Assembly (NCBI GenBank): GCA_035307785.1
Contig: DATGHS010000065.1
Coordinates: 1-25,111 of the forward strand
DNA: 25,111 nt
Origin: DATGHS01 sp035307785
GTDB lineage: Bacteria > Planctomycetota > Planctomycetia > Gemmatales > Gemmataceae
Reading direction: 5' to 3'
Shown: one piece after another, positions 1-7,446 of the stretch
Position numbering within the stretch: the stretch's first letter is position 1
Layout of the letters: every line of letters begins with the position of its first letter
Made by a program: the position numbers and the translations under genes
Notes under the pieces: model-generated
What the model was told of the DNA's origin: nothing
What the model saw: the letters and a program-made list of their open reading frames with translations, nothing else
The model's database searches: none

Positions 1-139
1 ATCCCTGGAAGCCGCCATCCAGGCCTACCTTGCGGAACACAACCGCGACCCCAAACCGTTTCAGTGGACGGCAACTACCGACTCAATACTCAAAAAAATC
101 GAGAAAGTTTGTAAACGAACTTCTAACTCAGGACACTAG
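1..139 (+). CDS. IS630-family transposase, C-terminal fragment (5' end outside window)
   Basis: Reading from base 2 gives 45 residues ending in a TAG at 137-139. They include AAIQAYLAEHNRDPKPFQWT and a tail ending SNSGH. A helix with spaced Ala/Tyr, then HN-x-DPKPF-x-WT, then a Lys-rich end, is typical of the extreme C-terminus of IS630/Tc1-type DDE transposases, downstream of the last catalytic acidic residue. The catalytic DDE core lies outside the window, so it cannot be said whether the element is intact. I see no terminal inverted repeat in the 115 bases up to the next gene. The assignment rests on this short motif and could be confused only with related IS630 subgroups. Confidence 0.72.
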   Translation, partial: SLEAAIQAYLAEHNRDPKPFQWTATTDSILKKIEKVCKRTSNSGH

Positions 140-254
140 CAGGACCAATATCATGGCAGCCATGCAAAGCAAGTCCTTTGCCCGGTCGGATCAAATGCGG
201 TCGACGGTCCATGCCGGTTTGGACTGGACTCACCATTCTTTCCTAGGAGCATTC

Positions 255-716
255 ATGCAGCGAATCCTTTGTAGTACTGTTCTGCTCGCCGTGCCTTCGC
301 TGACCCTCGCCGACAACGACGACGTTCAAAAAGAGTTCAAAGCATTGCAAGGGAAGTGGAAGACGGTAGGAGTGGAGGCCAACGGAAATTCGGTGCCGAA
401 GGACCAGATTCCGGAGTTCATCATAACGGTTGGCGCCGATGGCAAGTCGTCGGGCAAATTGCCGGAAGAAGAGTTCCGCTTCACCTTAACGATCAATCCG
501 CAAAAGAAGCCGAGGACCATCGAGGCGGCGCACGAGACTGGCAATCAGAAAGGGAAAACGCAGTTCGGCGTTTATAAACTTGAAGGCGACAAATGGACGG
601 TCAACATGACGCCGCCCGGCGCCAAGGAAGCCAACCGCCCCAAGGACTTCACAACCAAAGACAGCGCCAACGTGGTGTTCATCTTCGAGCGCGTGAAGGA
701 AGACAAGAAGCCGTGA
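255..716 (+). CDS. TIGR03067-type secreted domain protein
   Basis: This 153-residue protein begins with a short signal peptide (residues 1-19, hydrophobic CSTVLLAVPSLTLA, then Asp20). The mature part has the layout of the planctomycete TIGR03067 domain: an N-terminal EFKALQGKWKTVGVEANG segment, a central FTLTINPQKKPRTIEA segment, a turn at GKTQFGVYKLEGDKW, and a C-terminal VVFIFER strand. The domain is a lipocalin-like beta fold of unknown function found in multicopy families of planctomycetes. The frame is open upstream to base 30, but ATG 255 is chosen because AGGAG lies at 245-249 and the signal peptide starts there. The stop overlaps the GTG start of the next gene (GTGA), which suggests translational coupling. 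The function is unknown; export from the cytoplasm is inferred. Confidence 0.85.
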   Translation: MQRILCSTVLLAVPSLTLADNDDVQKEFKALQGKWKTVGVEANGNSVPKDQIPEFIITVGADGKSSGKLPEEEFRFTLTINPQKKPRTIEAAHETGNQKGKTQFGVYKLEGDKWTVNMTPPGAKEANRPKDFTTKDSANVVFIFERVKEDKKP

Positions 717-1267
717 ATTTGCATATCCGCAATGCGATCGAAGCCGACTTGCCGGCCATCGTCGATATCTACAACCAGTCGATACCGGCCGGTTGGTCCA
801 CGGCCGACACGCGGCCGATCACCGTGGCCGACCGCGTCGACTGGTTTCGCAAATTCGATCCGGCCCGGCGGCCCATTTGGGTAGCCGAGGCTGACGGACA
901 AGTAGTCGGCACGGTCTACCTGTCGTCATTCTACCACGACCGCCCGGCTTACCGGGCCACGGCCGAGGTGAGCGTCTACGTGGCCACCGCATTCCATCGT
1001 CGCGGCATTGGCCGGCGGCTCAAGCAATGGGCTATCGAGCAATGCCCCCGGCTGGGCATCACTACGCTCCTCAGTATGCACTTCGACCACAATCAAGCCA
1101 CGCCGCGGATCAATCAAAGTTTGGGATTCCAGCAGATGGCCCACCTCACCGAAATCGCCGAAGTCCGTGGGCAAAAGCGTGGCTTGATGATTTGGGCACT
1201 GCGCATTCCGCCAAATGATGCCAGGGCCCATCGGGATGGGCTTGACGGAAAAAATCAAGCGGTGTAG
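713..1267 (+). CDS. GNAT family N-acetyltransferase (phosphinothricin acetyltransferase-like)
   Basis: This is a 184-residue GNAT acetyltransferase that would transfer acetyl from acetyl-CoA to an amino group. It opens with the usual beta1-alpha1 segment (IRNAIEADLPAIVDIYNQSI) and has a central beta4 (AEVSVYV, 84-90). The acetyl-CoA pyrophosphate loop is RRGIGRR at 96-102. Near the C-terminus come an N-x-A-x-x-x-N-x-x-LGF helix/strand and an LTEIAEVRGQKRGL strand. The arrangement is that of the Pat/Bar/MnaT group, which acetylates phosphinothricin, methionine sulfoximine or similar small amines, but substrate residues cannot be assigned. The start is GTG 713, four bases before the end of the preceding gene. 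TTG 719 is an alternative. The overlap suggests co-translation with the TIGR03067 gene. Confidence 0.88.
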   Translation: MNLHIRNAIEADLPAIVDIYNQSIPAGWSTADTRPITVADRVDWFRKFDPARRPIWVAEADGQVVGTVYLSSFYHDRPAYRATAEVSVYVATAFHRRGIGRRLKQWAIEQCPRLGITTLLSMHFDHNQATPRINQSLGFQQMAHLTEIAEVRGQKRGLMIWALRIPPNDARAHRDGLDGKNQAV

Positions 1268-1330
1268 GAATTCGCGCAATCCGCCAATTCTGGTGTCATG
1301 GTCTTCGGAAGATGGGAAAGGAATCCCGTC

Positions 1331-1678
1331 ATGGACAAGAGCCGCTATCTTCGATTTCGTTGGGCCGGCGCCTGCCTGATTCTCCTGCTCACCATCAGTT
1401 GCAGCCAGATTCCGCTGGAAATGGCGGCCCCGATGCTGACGCCGGCGCCCGAATCGCGCGCTACCGAAGAGGACCTTGCCGCCGGCCGGGAGATCTACAT
1501 CAGCAAGGAAAAATGCGCCCGCTGCCACAACCCCAAGCCGGTTTATAACTATTCCGCCAAGGATTGGAAGAAGTCCATCCTGCCCGTGATGGGCCAATTG
1601 GCGAAGCTCAAGCCGGAAGAGTACGAGGATCTTGCCCTCTATGTAACCGCCGGCTCCACCTCCAGGCCGAAACCGTAA
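1331..1678 (+). CDS. Monohaem cytochrome c domain lipoprotein
   Basis: This 115-residue exported protein has a positively charged start (MDKSRYLRFR), a hydrophobic stretch (AGACLILLLTIS) and Cys24 in a lipobox-like TISC context, so it is probably a lipid-anchored envelope protein. One haem-binding CxxCH (CARCH, 62-66) is followed by a Trp helix and Met87 in ILPVMGQL, a plausible sixth haem ligand, and by the terminal helix LKPEEYEDLALYV. This is the layout of small class I cytochrome c domains that shuttle electrons in the periplasm. ATG 1331 is preferred over the upstream in-frame ATG 1298 because GGAAAGGA sits just before it and the signal peptide begins there. The electron-transfer partner is unknown, and the neighbours give no clear pathway. 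Confidence 0.8.
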   Translation: MDKSRYLRFRWAGACLILLLTISCSQIPLEMAAPMLTPAPESRATEEDLAAGREIYISKEKCARCHNPKPVYNYSAKDWKKSILPVMGQLAKLKPEEYEDLALYVTAGSTSRPKP

Positions 1679-1697
1679 CGCACTCCGCGACAAAAAA

Positions 1698-3008
1698 TCA
1701 CACGCTGTTCCCCGCCAGCCAGCCGGTGCTCCATGCGGCCTGGAAGTTATAACCCCCAATGGGGCCGTCGAGATCAAGCACTTCCCCGGCCAGGAAAAGA
1801 TTCGGTACCAGCTTGCTCTGCATGTTGCGCGAATCGACTTCATTCAGCGCGATGCCGCCGGCGGTGACTTCTGCTTTCTCGAAGCCAAGCGTGCCGGCCA
1901 CCGGCAGACGGAGACGCTTGACGACTGCAATAATGCAGGCGCGCTCCTCGCGGCTCAGGGCTGCAGCCTTACGCTCGATTGGCAGGCCGCACAGGCTAAG
2001 TACGTGGTCGCATAACCGTCGCGGTAGCAGGCTCGTCAGCACTACTGTCAGTTGCTTCTTTCCCGATTCCTGCGCTTGTCGGCGGAGGAATTCGTCAACA
2101 TCCGCCTCCTTCAGCGGCGGCAGGAGGTCGATTTCGAGTTGAAGGGAATTCGGCCGTGAGTGCCCGCTGATCGTCCGGCTAATGTCCAGGATGACCGGGC
2201 CCGTCAGGCCGAAATGCGCGAATAGCAGCGACCCACGGCGTTGATCGAGGACGGATTCTCCTTCGAGGATTCGCACGCGAACGTCCGGCAGCGTGATTCC
2301 GCGAAGATCCGCCACCCAGGGCGCGGTAATGCGCACCGGTACCAGCGCCGGCCGCGGGGGAACAATCGTGTGACCCCACTGAGCGGCGAATGCGTAACCA
2401 TCGCCGGTAGTACCACTGCCGGGATACGATTTGCCGCCGGTGGTAAGGATGACTTTCTCGGCCGTCAACGTGCGCTTCGGCGTCGCGAGTTCGAAAATGT
2501 CGCCATGGGGGGACAATCGCTGAAGCGGCTCATCGAGCGCCAGTGTCGCACCGCTGCGCTGCAAGCGGCGCAGCAAGGCATTGAGCACGTCGAGCGCCTT
2601 GTCGGAGACGGGGAAAACCTTGCCGGTCTCTTCGACTTTGGTGGCGACGCCCTCGGCTTCGAAGAAGTCCAAAGTGTCTTGCACGCTGAAGGCCGCGAGC
2701 GCGGAATGGAGAAACTTACCCGGTGGGCCATACGCTTCCACGATGCCGCGGTTATTAGTCGCATGGGTGATGTTGCAGCGCGTGCCGCCCGACATGAGGA
2801 TCTTGACGCCTGGCTTGCGATTTTTTTCGAGGAGCAGCACGCGCTTGCCGCGCTCGGCCGCCCGCATGGCGGCCATCAACCCCGCCGCGCCGGCGCCAAC
2901 GACCGCGACTTCAAAAGCCTTTAGCCGCGACGCGGAATCTTCGGAGCGGAGCGCGTCGCCGTTTCCGCGCTCCGCTCCGCTTCGCTGCGCCTCGCGGCTA
3001 ACCGTCAT
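1698..3008 (-). CDS. FAD-dependent oxidoreductase, BaiN/HI0933 family
   Basis: This 436-residue flavoprotein has a Rossmann FAD-binding motif, EVAVVGAGAAGLMAA (GAGAAG at 38-43), followed by LLLEKNRKPGVKILMSGGTRCNIT. That signature marks the HI0933/YhiN/BaiN family, which is related to flavin-dependent reductases including bile-acid dehydratase-associated BaiN. The C-terminus carries the family's AEVTAGGIALNEVD segment and a second FAD contact, LFLAGEVLDLDGPIGGYNFQ-x-AWSTG. The physiological substrate is unknown. The start ATG overlaps the upstream stop (ATGA), indicating coupling to the YdjY-domain gene. Residues 3-30, before the Rossmann fold, are encoded by a large palindrome (2921-3001). 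Family members normally start only a few residues before the first beta strand, so this is an unusual extension, and no other in-frame start lies between it and the fold. Confidence 0.9.
   Translation of the reverse strand: MTVSREAQRSGAERGNGDALRSEDSASRLKAFEVAVVGAGAAGLMAAMRAAERGKRVLLLEKNRKPGVKILMSGGTRCNITHATNNRGIVEAYGPPGKFLHSALAAFSVQDTLDFFEAEGVATKVEETGKVFPVSDKALDVLNALLRRLQRSGATLALDEPLQRLSPHGDIFELATPKRTLTAEKVILTTGGKSYPGSGTTGDGYAFAAQWGHTIVPPRPALVPVRITAPWVADLRGITLPDVRVRILEGESVLDQRRGSLLFAHFGLTGPVILDISRTISGHSRPNSLQLEIDLLPPLKEADVDEFLRRQAQESGKKQLTVVLTSLLPRRLCDHVLSLCGLPIERKAAALSREERACIIAVVKRLRLPVAGTLGFEKAEVTAGGIALNEVDSRNMQSKLVPNLFLAGEVLDLDGPIGGYNFQAAWSTGWLAGNSV
2921..3001. repeat. Nested palindromic (REP-like) element within the flavoprotein N-terminus
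   Basis: The outer arms are TTAGCCGCGA (2921-2930) and TCGCGGCTAA (2992-3001), perfectly complementary over 10 bp. The inner arms are CGGAGCGGAGCGCG (2942-2955) and CGCGCTCCGCTCCG (2966-2979), perfect over 14 bp with a 10-base loop. The element is translated as residues 3-30 of the flavoprotein. It looks like an intergenic palindromic repeat that has become part of the coding sequence; whether it is repeated elsewhere in the genome cannot be seen here. Confidence 0.8.
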
Positions 3009-3754
3009 TTCTTCTTCTCATCCAGAACCGGTTCCAGGATCACGGTGACTTTGGTGCCCCGCTCTGGAATGCGCTCGGTCCAGGCCTCATACGACACGTC
3101 GCGGTTCACCTTCGGGCTGTCGATTGGCACATCGAGCATGGCATCGGGGAAATTGGCCACGCAGATCACATCGCCGTAGTTGGCCTGGTACGTCACCTTT
3201 TTGGGATCGTCGGGATCGGTGAAAAGCTGGCTGCCGGCAAAGACCCAGTCCACGTCGAGCGCCTTTTGGGTCTTGATGTTGCGAATCCAGTCGCGGGCCG
3301 ACACGGTTACCTTCTCGCCCGGCGCTTTTTCGTATTCGAGCGAAACCTTGATCGTGGTGCCGGTGGGCGGTTGGAATTTCGGCTCATATTTCACCGTGGT
3401 GCCGGGCTTGGCCTTGATCGCTTCCAGCGCGGCATGGATTTGCCGTGCGTCGACGTTCGCGTGGAGAATCGATTCATGTTCCTTTGTCTGCGCCCGGCAA
3501 AGGAGTTGTTCGAGGATACCTTCCCGCAGGCAAACTTCCGATTCGATCAAGATGCGCTTGCGGCCATCGGGAAACGATTCCAGGAATAGCGTGCCGATCG
3601 GGTTCAGCGCCGTTTTCTTCGACTCCGCCGGCTTCGGCGGCGGATTCTCCTTGGGCTTATCCGGCGGCTTGGGCGGCTCCGCCTTGGGCGGCTCGCAGCC
3701 AACCAGAAATACAAGAGCCAATAGGAAGGCTCCGGACAGGATTTGCAGTCTCAT
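3005..3754 (-). CDS. YdjY-domain lipoprotein
   Basis: This 249-residue protein has a type II signal peptide (LLALVFLVGC, lipobox LVGC, Cys20), a Pro/Lys-rich spacer (about 22-46) and then one globular domain. That domain matches the YdjY domain, common in planctomycetes as lipoproteins or secreted proteins: VCLREGILEQLLC, TKEHESILHANVDARQIHAAL, a DWIRNIKT segment, VDWVFAGSQLF, then DVICVANFPDAMLDVPI and a closing ERIPERGTKVTVIL strand. The function of the domain is not established; residues TKEHES and NFPDAMLD are conserved in my recollection of the family. ATG 3754 is preferred to an in-frame ATG at 3805 because it puts the signal sequence at the N-terminus. The stop overlaps the flavoprotein start. 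Confidence 0.78.
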   Translation of the reverse strand: MRLQILSGAFLLALVFLVGCEPPKAEPPKPPDKPKENPPPKPAESKKTALNPIGTLFLESFPDGRKRILIESEVCLREGILEQLLCRAQTKEHESILHANVDARQIHAALEAIKAKPGTTVKYEPKFQPPTGTTIKVSLEYEKAPGEKVTVSARDWIRNIKTQKALDVDWVFAGSQLFTDPDDPKKVTYQANYGDVICVANFPDAMLDVPIDSPKVNRDVSYEAWTERIPERGTKVTVILEPVLDEKKK

Positions 3755-3866
3755 GCCGCACCTGGGGAAGGTGAGTGTGTACTTTCCTATGTCGATTCCA
3801 CCCAATCATGATAACCCGTGGCTCTGGTAATTCCTACCGAAAAAGCCTACCGAGGGGACGAATGCA

Positions 3867-4751
3867 CTATTCGGTTGCCGATTCATCTAGGTGCTCGCTT
3901 GGGCTCGCTGCCTCATCTTCGTCATCCGCAATTCGGTGCGTTCCGGCAATGTCCACGTATGCGGCGGTCCATACGAGCGCGATATACGGCTGAAGCCAGA
4001 TCTTACCAATGCCGCACGTGAACAACCCGGCGATGAACTCGAGAAACTTAAGGCGGAAGAAGAGCCAAAAAAGTCCCCAGAAATGGCCGCCGGTGAGATG
4101 CCACGAACCGCGCATGGCTTGGATGGCATCAAATTTCCGGTCGCAGACAAGTTCAAAGGCAAAGGCAGTGAGCCGAAAGCCTACATAGATCGCCGCCAAA
4201 ATTAACAGCAATAAGCCGGCTGCGGACAGGCCGCCAACCAGCAGATAGCGGCGTGTCTCCATAGTGGCAATGAGGCCCACATCGAAGGCGATGGCACAAA
4301 AGAAACTCAAACCCACGGTCGGCAACTGGCACACGATTAATTTGCCAATGTAGCGGAAGCCGGAAAAGAACTCGCCGTACTCTTTTCGCCGGCCGGTGAC
4401 TTGGCCCAAGGAATAAATCGTAAAGCCGGCCTTCAGCGGCGGATCGATCACGATGGCGTAAATCATCCCGGCGAAAAGCCCGCCTGCCAATGCGATGAAG
4501 AAGTACGCCACCGAAGATTTGAGGAATTCGCTCTTGCTTTTTTGCCAGTGCCGCCCGCCAATGCGGAACCATTCGGCCGAGTTGACTTGGTACTCCTTCG
4601 GCAGTACGTACTCGAGTTCATCATCCAGATCATAGCGCTGGGGTGGCTTCTCGCCCTCTTCGAAAAAACGATCATGTGGCGGCTCATGCGGGGGCCGCAC
4701 GATGCCAAGCTCGTCGTCGTATTCGCGCTCGGAGTCGGAGCCTGCGGTCAT
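3867..4751 (-). CDS. Multi-pass membrane protein, paralogue of the adjacent upstream gene
   Basis: This 294-residue protein has an acidic, soluble N-terminal region (1-75) containing PPHDRFFEEGEKPPQRYD, then several hydrophobic segments: VAYFFIALAGGLFAGMIYAIV, LIVCQLPTVGLSFFCAIAFDV, YLLVGGLSAAGLLLLILAAIY, and paired C-terminal segments around FWGLFWLFFRLKFLEFIAGL and IWLQPYIALVWTAAYV. The penultimate region (DAIQAMRGSWHLTGGHFWGLF) resembles the 'A-x-x-x-SW' pattern of DUF975/DUF4013-like membrane proteins, but I cannot name a family securely. Its ATG overlaps the stop of the upstream paralogue (ATGA). The shared N-terminal motif and the similar C-terminal LFWTAAYLDI/LVWTAAYVDI ends show a tandem duplication. 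The function is unknown. Confidence 0.75.
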   Translation of the reverse strand: MTAGSDSEREYDDELGIVRPPHEPPHDRFFEEGEKPPQRYDLDDELEYVLPKEYQVNSAEWFRIGGRHWQKSKSEFLKSSVAYFFIALAGGLFAGMIYAIVIDPPLKAGFTIYSLGQVTGRRKEYGEFFSGFRYIGKLIVCQLPTVGLSFFCAIAFDVGLIATMETRRYLLVGGLSAAGLLLLILAAIYVGFRLTAFAFELVCDRKFDAIQAMRGSWHLTGGHFWGLFWLFFRLKFLEFIAGLFTCGIGKIWLQPYIALVWTAAYVDIAGTHRIADDEDEAASPSEHLDESATE

Positions 4752-5659
4752 GATTTCTCCTCGGCACGTTTGGAAAGGGCATCAGTTTCCGACGCAGCGC
4801 GAAAAGATTCGGTCTCGCCATCCTCCGATCGGTTGCCTTTATTTTGAACCGCTTGGCCGTAAATAATGTCGAGATAGGCTGCCGTCCAAAATAACATTGT
4901 GAACGGCGTCAGAAATATCAGGCCAATTCCAAGGAAGTAGCCACCAACGAATTGCATTGCGGCAATCATTAGCTCCAATCCATACAAGGGCCAAAATCGC
5001 CCTTCCCAAATTCTCCAACTGACCCGCACTGCTTCGGCAAGGCTGGCGCGCTTGTCCACAATAAGGATTGCAGCAAATCGAGTTAGCCTCCATTTCACTG
5101 CCGCCGCTGGCAGAACAATCGGCGCCAGAATCATACATGCCGCCACCTCATGCCACGGATATCGCAACCAAGCCTCGCGGAGGACATGACAGGCCGAATA
5201 GCCCAGCGCCCAAATAATGTATTCCCATGACAGCGTGCCAAATCGCAATAGCAACAAGGAACCGTAAGTCTTCCAATCCTGTGCCGGTAGACCGCCCTCC
5301 TTGATCTGTTGCAATGAGCGACGCGCGAGTATCAAGAAGATCCATGGCTCGAGTAGTATGTACGCCAAAACGAAGCACACAAACCAGCCGTAGGCGATTA
5401 GCGGACCGTAAACGAGAAAAAGCCAAAATGAGCCAATAAAGAAACGCCAATATTGCCTTCGCGCTATTCGCGCCCACACCAGAGGCGTTGCTTTCCAGGT
5501 GTGATCGAAACTTTCTTCAAACTCGTCCTCCTGATCATAACGCTCGGGCGGCTCCTCTCCATCCTCAAAGAATCTATCATGGGGTGCGTGGCTGCGAGGG
5601 CGGCGCGTCGCGAGATCATCGTTTTCCCTATCCGGGTCGTTGGAAGCCGAAGTGCCCAT
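4748..5659 (-). CDS. Multi-pass membrane protein, paralogue of the adjacent downstream gene
   Basis: This 303-residue protein has an acidic N-terminus with APHDRFFEDGEEPPERYD (about 25-42), nearly the same as its downstream neighbour. Hydrophobic segments follow, including FFIGSFWLFLVYGPLIAYGW, FVCFVLAYILLEPWIFLIL and MILAPIVLPAAAV. Near the C-terminus are SLAEAVRVSWRIWEGRFWPL and a last pair ending LTPFTMLFWTAAYLDIIYGQ. It is probably an inner-membrane protein with a cytoplasmic charged N-terminus. The family is not recognised with confidence (DUF975/DUF4013-like at best). It heads the tandem pair and is divergent from the xylose-isomerase-like gene, with only 69 bases between the two starts, so both promoters must share that short space. 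Confidence 0.75.
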   Translation of the reverse strand: MGTSASNDPDRENDDLATRRPRSHAPHDRFFEDGEEPPERYDQEDEFEESFDHTWKATPLVWARIARRQYWRFFIGSFWLFLVYGPLIAYGWFVCFVLAYILLEPWIFLILARRSLQQIKEGGLPAQDWKTYGSLLLLRFGTLSWEYIIWALGYSACHVLREAWLRYPWHEVAACMILAPIVLPAAAVKWRLTRFAAILIVDKRASLAEAVRVSWRIWEGRFWPLYGLELMIAAMQFVGGYFLGIGLIFLTPFTMLFWTAAYLDIIYGQAVQNKGNRSEDGETESFRAASETDALSKRAEEKS

Positions 5660-5728
5660 GGTTTCCCCTTGCGCGGCCAGACACTACAATGGCCGCGTTC
5701 ATCCTACCACCTCTCGGAGACATCGGAA

Positions 5729-6760
5729 ATGAGCAGCAGCACGCCCCGCAAATACAGATTTACGTTCGGTCCTTGGAACATCAGCCAGGGGGCCGATCCG
5801 TTTGGGCCGGTGGTGCGGCCGGAGGTTGCCTTTGCCGAGAAAATTCGCCTGTACAAGAAGCTGGGCTTCGACGGCGTGCAGTTCCACGACGACGACGTGG
5901 TGCCGGCCGACTGGGGCGTGGAGCAGACCAAAAAGGGCGTGGCCGAGGTCAGGAAGATGCTCGAAGGCGAAGGGCTCTTCTGCGAATTCATCGCCCCGAG
6001 GCTCTGGGAGGACCCACGCACCATTGACGGTGCTTACACCTCTAACTCCGAGGCCGAGCGGCGCTACGCCATCGACCGCTCGAAGCGGGCCGTGGATATT
6101 GCCAACATGCTCGGTTGCCGCGACATCGTCCTTTGGCTGGCCCGTGAAGGCACCTACATTCGGGAAGCCAAGGACCCCATCACGGCCGCCCAGCGTATTC
6201 TCGACGCAGTCAACGCGCTGCTCGAATACGACAGGAAGATTCGCATCCTGGGCGAAATGAAGCCGAACGAGCCCATGGACCAGGCCTACCTGCCCACGCC
6301 GGGCCACTTCCTGGCCCTGTGCTACCGCACCGCGGACCCCAGCCGCAGCGGCGTGCTAATCGAGAGCGCTCATTCCATCCTCGCTGGCCTCGACCCCGGC
6401 GACGACATGGCCTACGCCTTGTGGCACAAGAAGCTCTGGAGCGTGCACTTGAACGACCAGAACGGCCTGAAGTACGACCAGGACAAAAGCTTCGGCTCGG
6501 TCGATCTGCGCCGGGCGTTCAACACCGTCTGGGTGCTGGAACGCGCTAACTACGACGGCTGCATCGGCCTGGACGTGAAAGCCATGCGCACGACGAAGCC
6601 GGAGGATCAGACCAAGCATCTGACGAACAGCAAGGCGATGTTTCTGCGGCTGGTGGATGTGGCGCGAAACATTGATGCGGCGAAAATCGAGTCGCTGCGG
6701 GCCGCGCGGGATTACGAGGCGCTGGAGATGTACGTGCTGGAGACGTTGATGGGGACGTGA
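5729..6760 (+). CDS. Xylose isomerase-like TIM-barrel protein
   Basis: This 343-residue protein is similar to class I (actinobacterial-type) xylose isomerases, which interconvert aldoses and ketoses using two divalent metals. It opens with YRFTFGPWN and has the catalytic HDDD (H53, D56). EMKPNEP carries the metal ligand and base pair (E176, K178). IESAH carries E212 and H215. KYDQD carries D250 and D252, and LDVK carries D282. The ligand usually found in HIDLNGQ is replaced: the strand reads SVHLNDQ, putting His240 where Asp is expected. This may change metal binding or substrate, so activity on xylose is not certain. The frame is open upstream to 5453, but ATG 5729 is chosen because the homology starts there and GGAGA (5716-5720) precedes it. 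Confidence 0.85.
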   Translation: MSSSTPRKYRFTFGPWNISQGADPFGPVVRPEVAFAEKIRLYKKLGFDGVQFHDDDVVPADWGVEQTKKGVAEVRKMLEGEGLFCEFIAPRLWEDPRTIDGAYTSNSEAERRYAIDRSKRAVDIANMLGCRDIVLWLAREGTYIREAKDPITAAQRILDAVNALLEYDRKIRILGEMKPNEPMDQAYLPTPGHFLALCYRTADPSRSGVLIESAHSILAGLDPGDDMAYALWHKKLWSVHLNDQNGLKYDQDKSFGSVDLRRAFNTVWVLERANYDGCIGLDVKAMRTTKPEDQTKHLTNSKAMFLRLVDVARNIDAAKIESLRAARDYEALEMYVLETLMGT

Positions 6761-6776
6761 GGTCACGTAGCCCGCA

Positions 6777-6814
6777 GCGCCAGCAACGGCATTCGCCTTC
6801 GCCCTTGCTGGCGC
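6777..6814. repeat. Inverted repeat downstream of the xylose isomerase-like gene (REP-like or terminator)
   Basis: Perfect 10-bp arms, GCGCCAGCAA (6777-6786) and TTGCTGGCGC (6805-6814), enclose an 18-base loop. The element starts 17 bases after the stop codon and ends 22 bases before the GTG start of the next gene. There is no T-run on either side, so it is a weak candidate for an intrinsic terminator and could equally be a palindromic repeat or an RNA-processing site. Confidence 0.6.
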
Positions 6815-6836
6815 CGCGACGCAGGATCGAGAAAAA

Positions 6837-7385
6837 GTGGAAGTTGAGTACTACACCACCTTCGACGATTATGTAGCCTTCAATCGCCACCACCGGCGGC
6901 AATCATGGATCGTCTTTTGTGTTCGTCTGATGTTTTACTTTTTCGTGCTGTTTTGGTTTGTCCTATGCCCAATTGGCATGCTTATCGAGGATGCCAGGAA
7001 GTACTGGCCTTACGTTGCGTTTTCTTTCGCGATGGCGGCCGCAGCTCTCCCCCTTCACTGGATTCTCAGTCGGCTGGCATCCTCACTGCTTCTCCACATT
7101 CTTGCAAAAAAGAAAATCCAAGGATCTCTTGGAAAAACCCGGCTTGTGCTCAACGATGAATGGCTTACAGAGCTAACCGAGGCAGGGAGTTCGGCTTATA
7201 TGTGGCGCCAGGTGAATCACATCGATGACACGGGCGATTACCTTTTCATCTATGTCACGCGACGGAGCGCGGCAATCATACCCAAGCGCGCATTTGCATC
7301 TGTTGGCGAATTCGAACGCCTGAAGACCTACGCAATTCGTTGCTTTGAGCGACAACAGCAGCTCCGAGCCCACGGATGGACATGA
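6837..7385 (+). CDS. YcxB-like membrane protein
   Basis: This 182-residue protein has a short N-terminal cytoplasmic segment (VEYYTTFDDYVAFNRHH), two transmembrane helices (about 24-49, RLMFYFFVLFWFVLCPIGML; and about 58-80, YVAFSFAMAAAALPLHWIL) and a C-terminal soluble beta domain. The latter has the YcxB-like pattern: a strand ending in LVLNDEWLTELTEAG, a MWRQVNHIDDTGDYLFIYV strand pair, then AAIIPKRAF and a final helix EFERLKTYAIRCF. YcxB-like proteins are small, widespread membrane proteins without a known activity. The start is GTG 6837, preceded by AGGATCGAG. It follows the isomerase gene by 76 bases, with an inverted repeat between them. Confidence 0.72.
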   Translation: MEVEYYTTFDDYVAFNRHHRRQSWIVFCVRLMFYFFVLFWFVLCPIGMLIEDARKYWPYVAFSFAMAAAALPLHWILSRLASSLLLHILAKKKIQGSLGKTRLVLNDEWLTELTEAGSSAYMWRQVNHIDDTGDYLFIYVTRRSAAIIPKRAFASVGEFERLKTYAIRCFERQQQLRAHGWT

Positions 7386-7446
7386 CGGATTTTGCTGGAT
7401 CCCGGGTTTTGCCTAGGACCGAGAATCACTGACATCAACGCCGAGG

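Noticed and set aside
926..1843. Open frame of 305 codons on the minus strand
   Set aside because: It lies antisense to the acetyltransferase and cytochrome genes, both of which have recognisable motifs; the translated product has no domain and is Arg/Gly/His-rich as expected for a shadow frame in GC-rich DNA.
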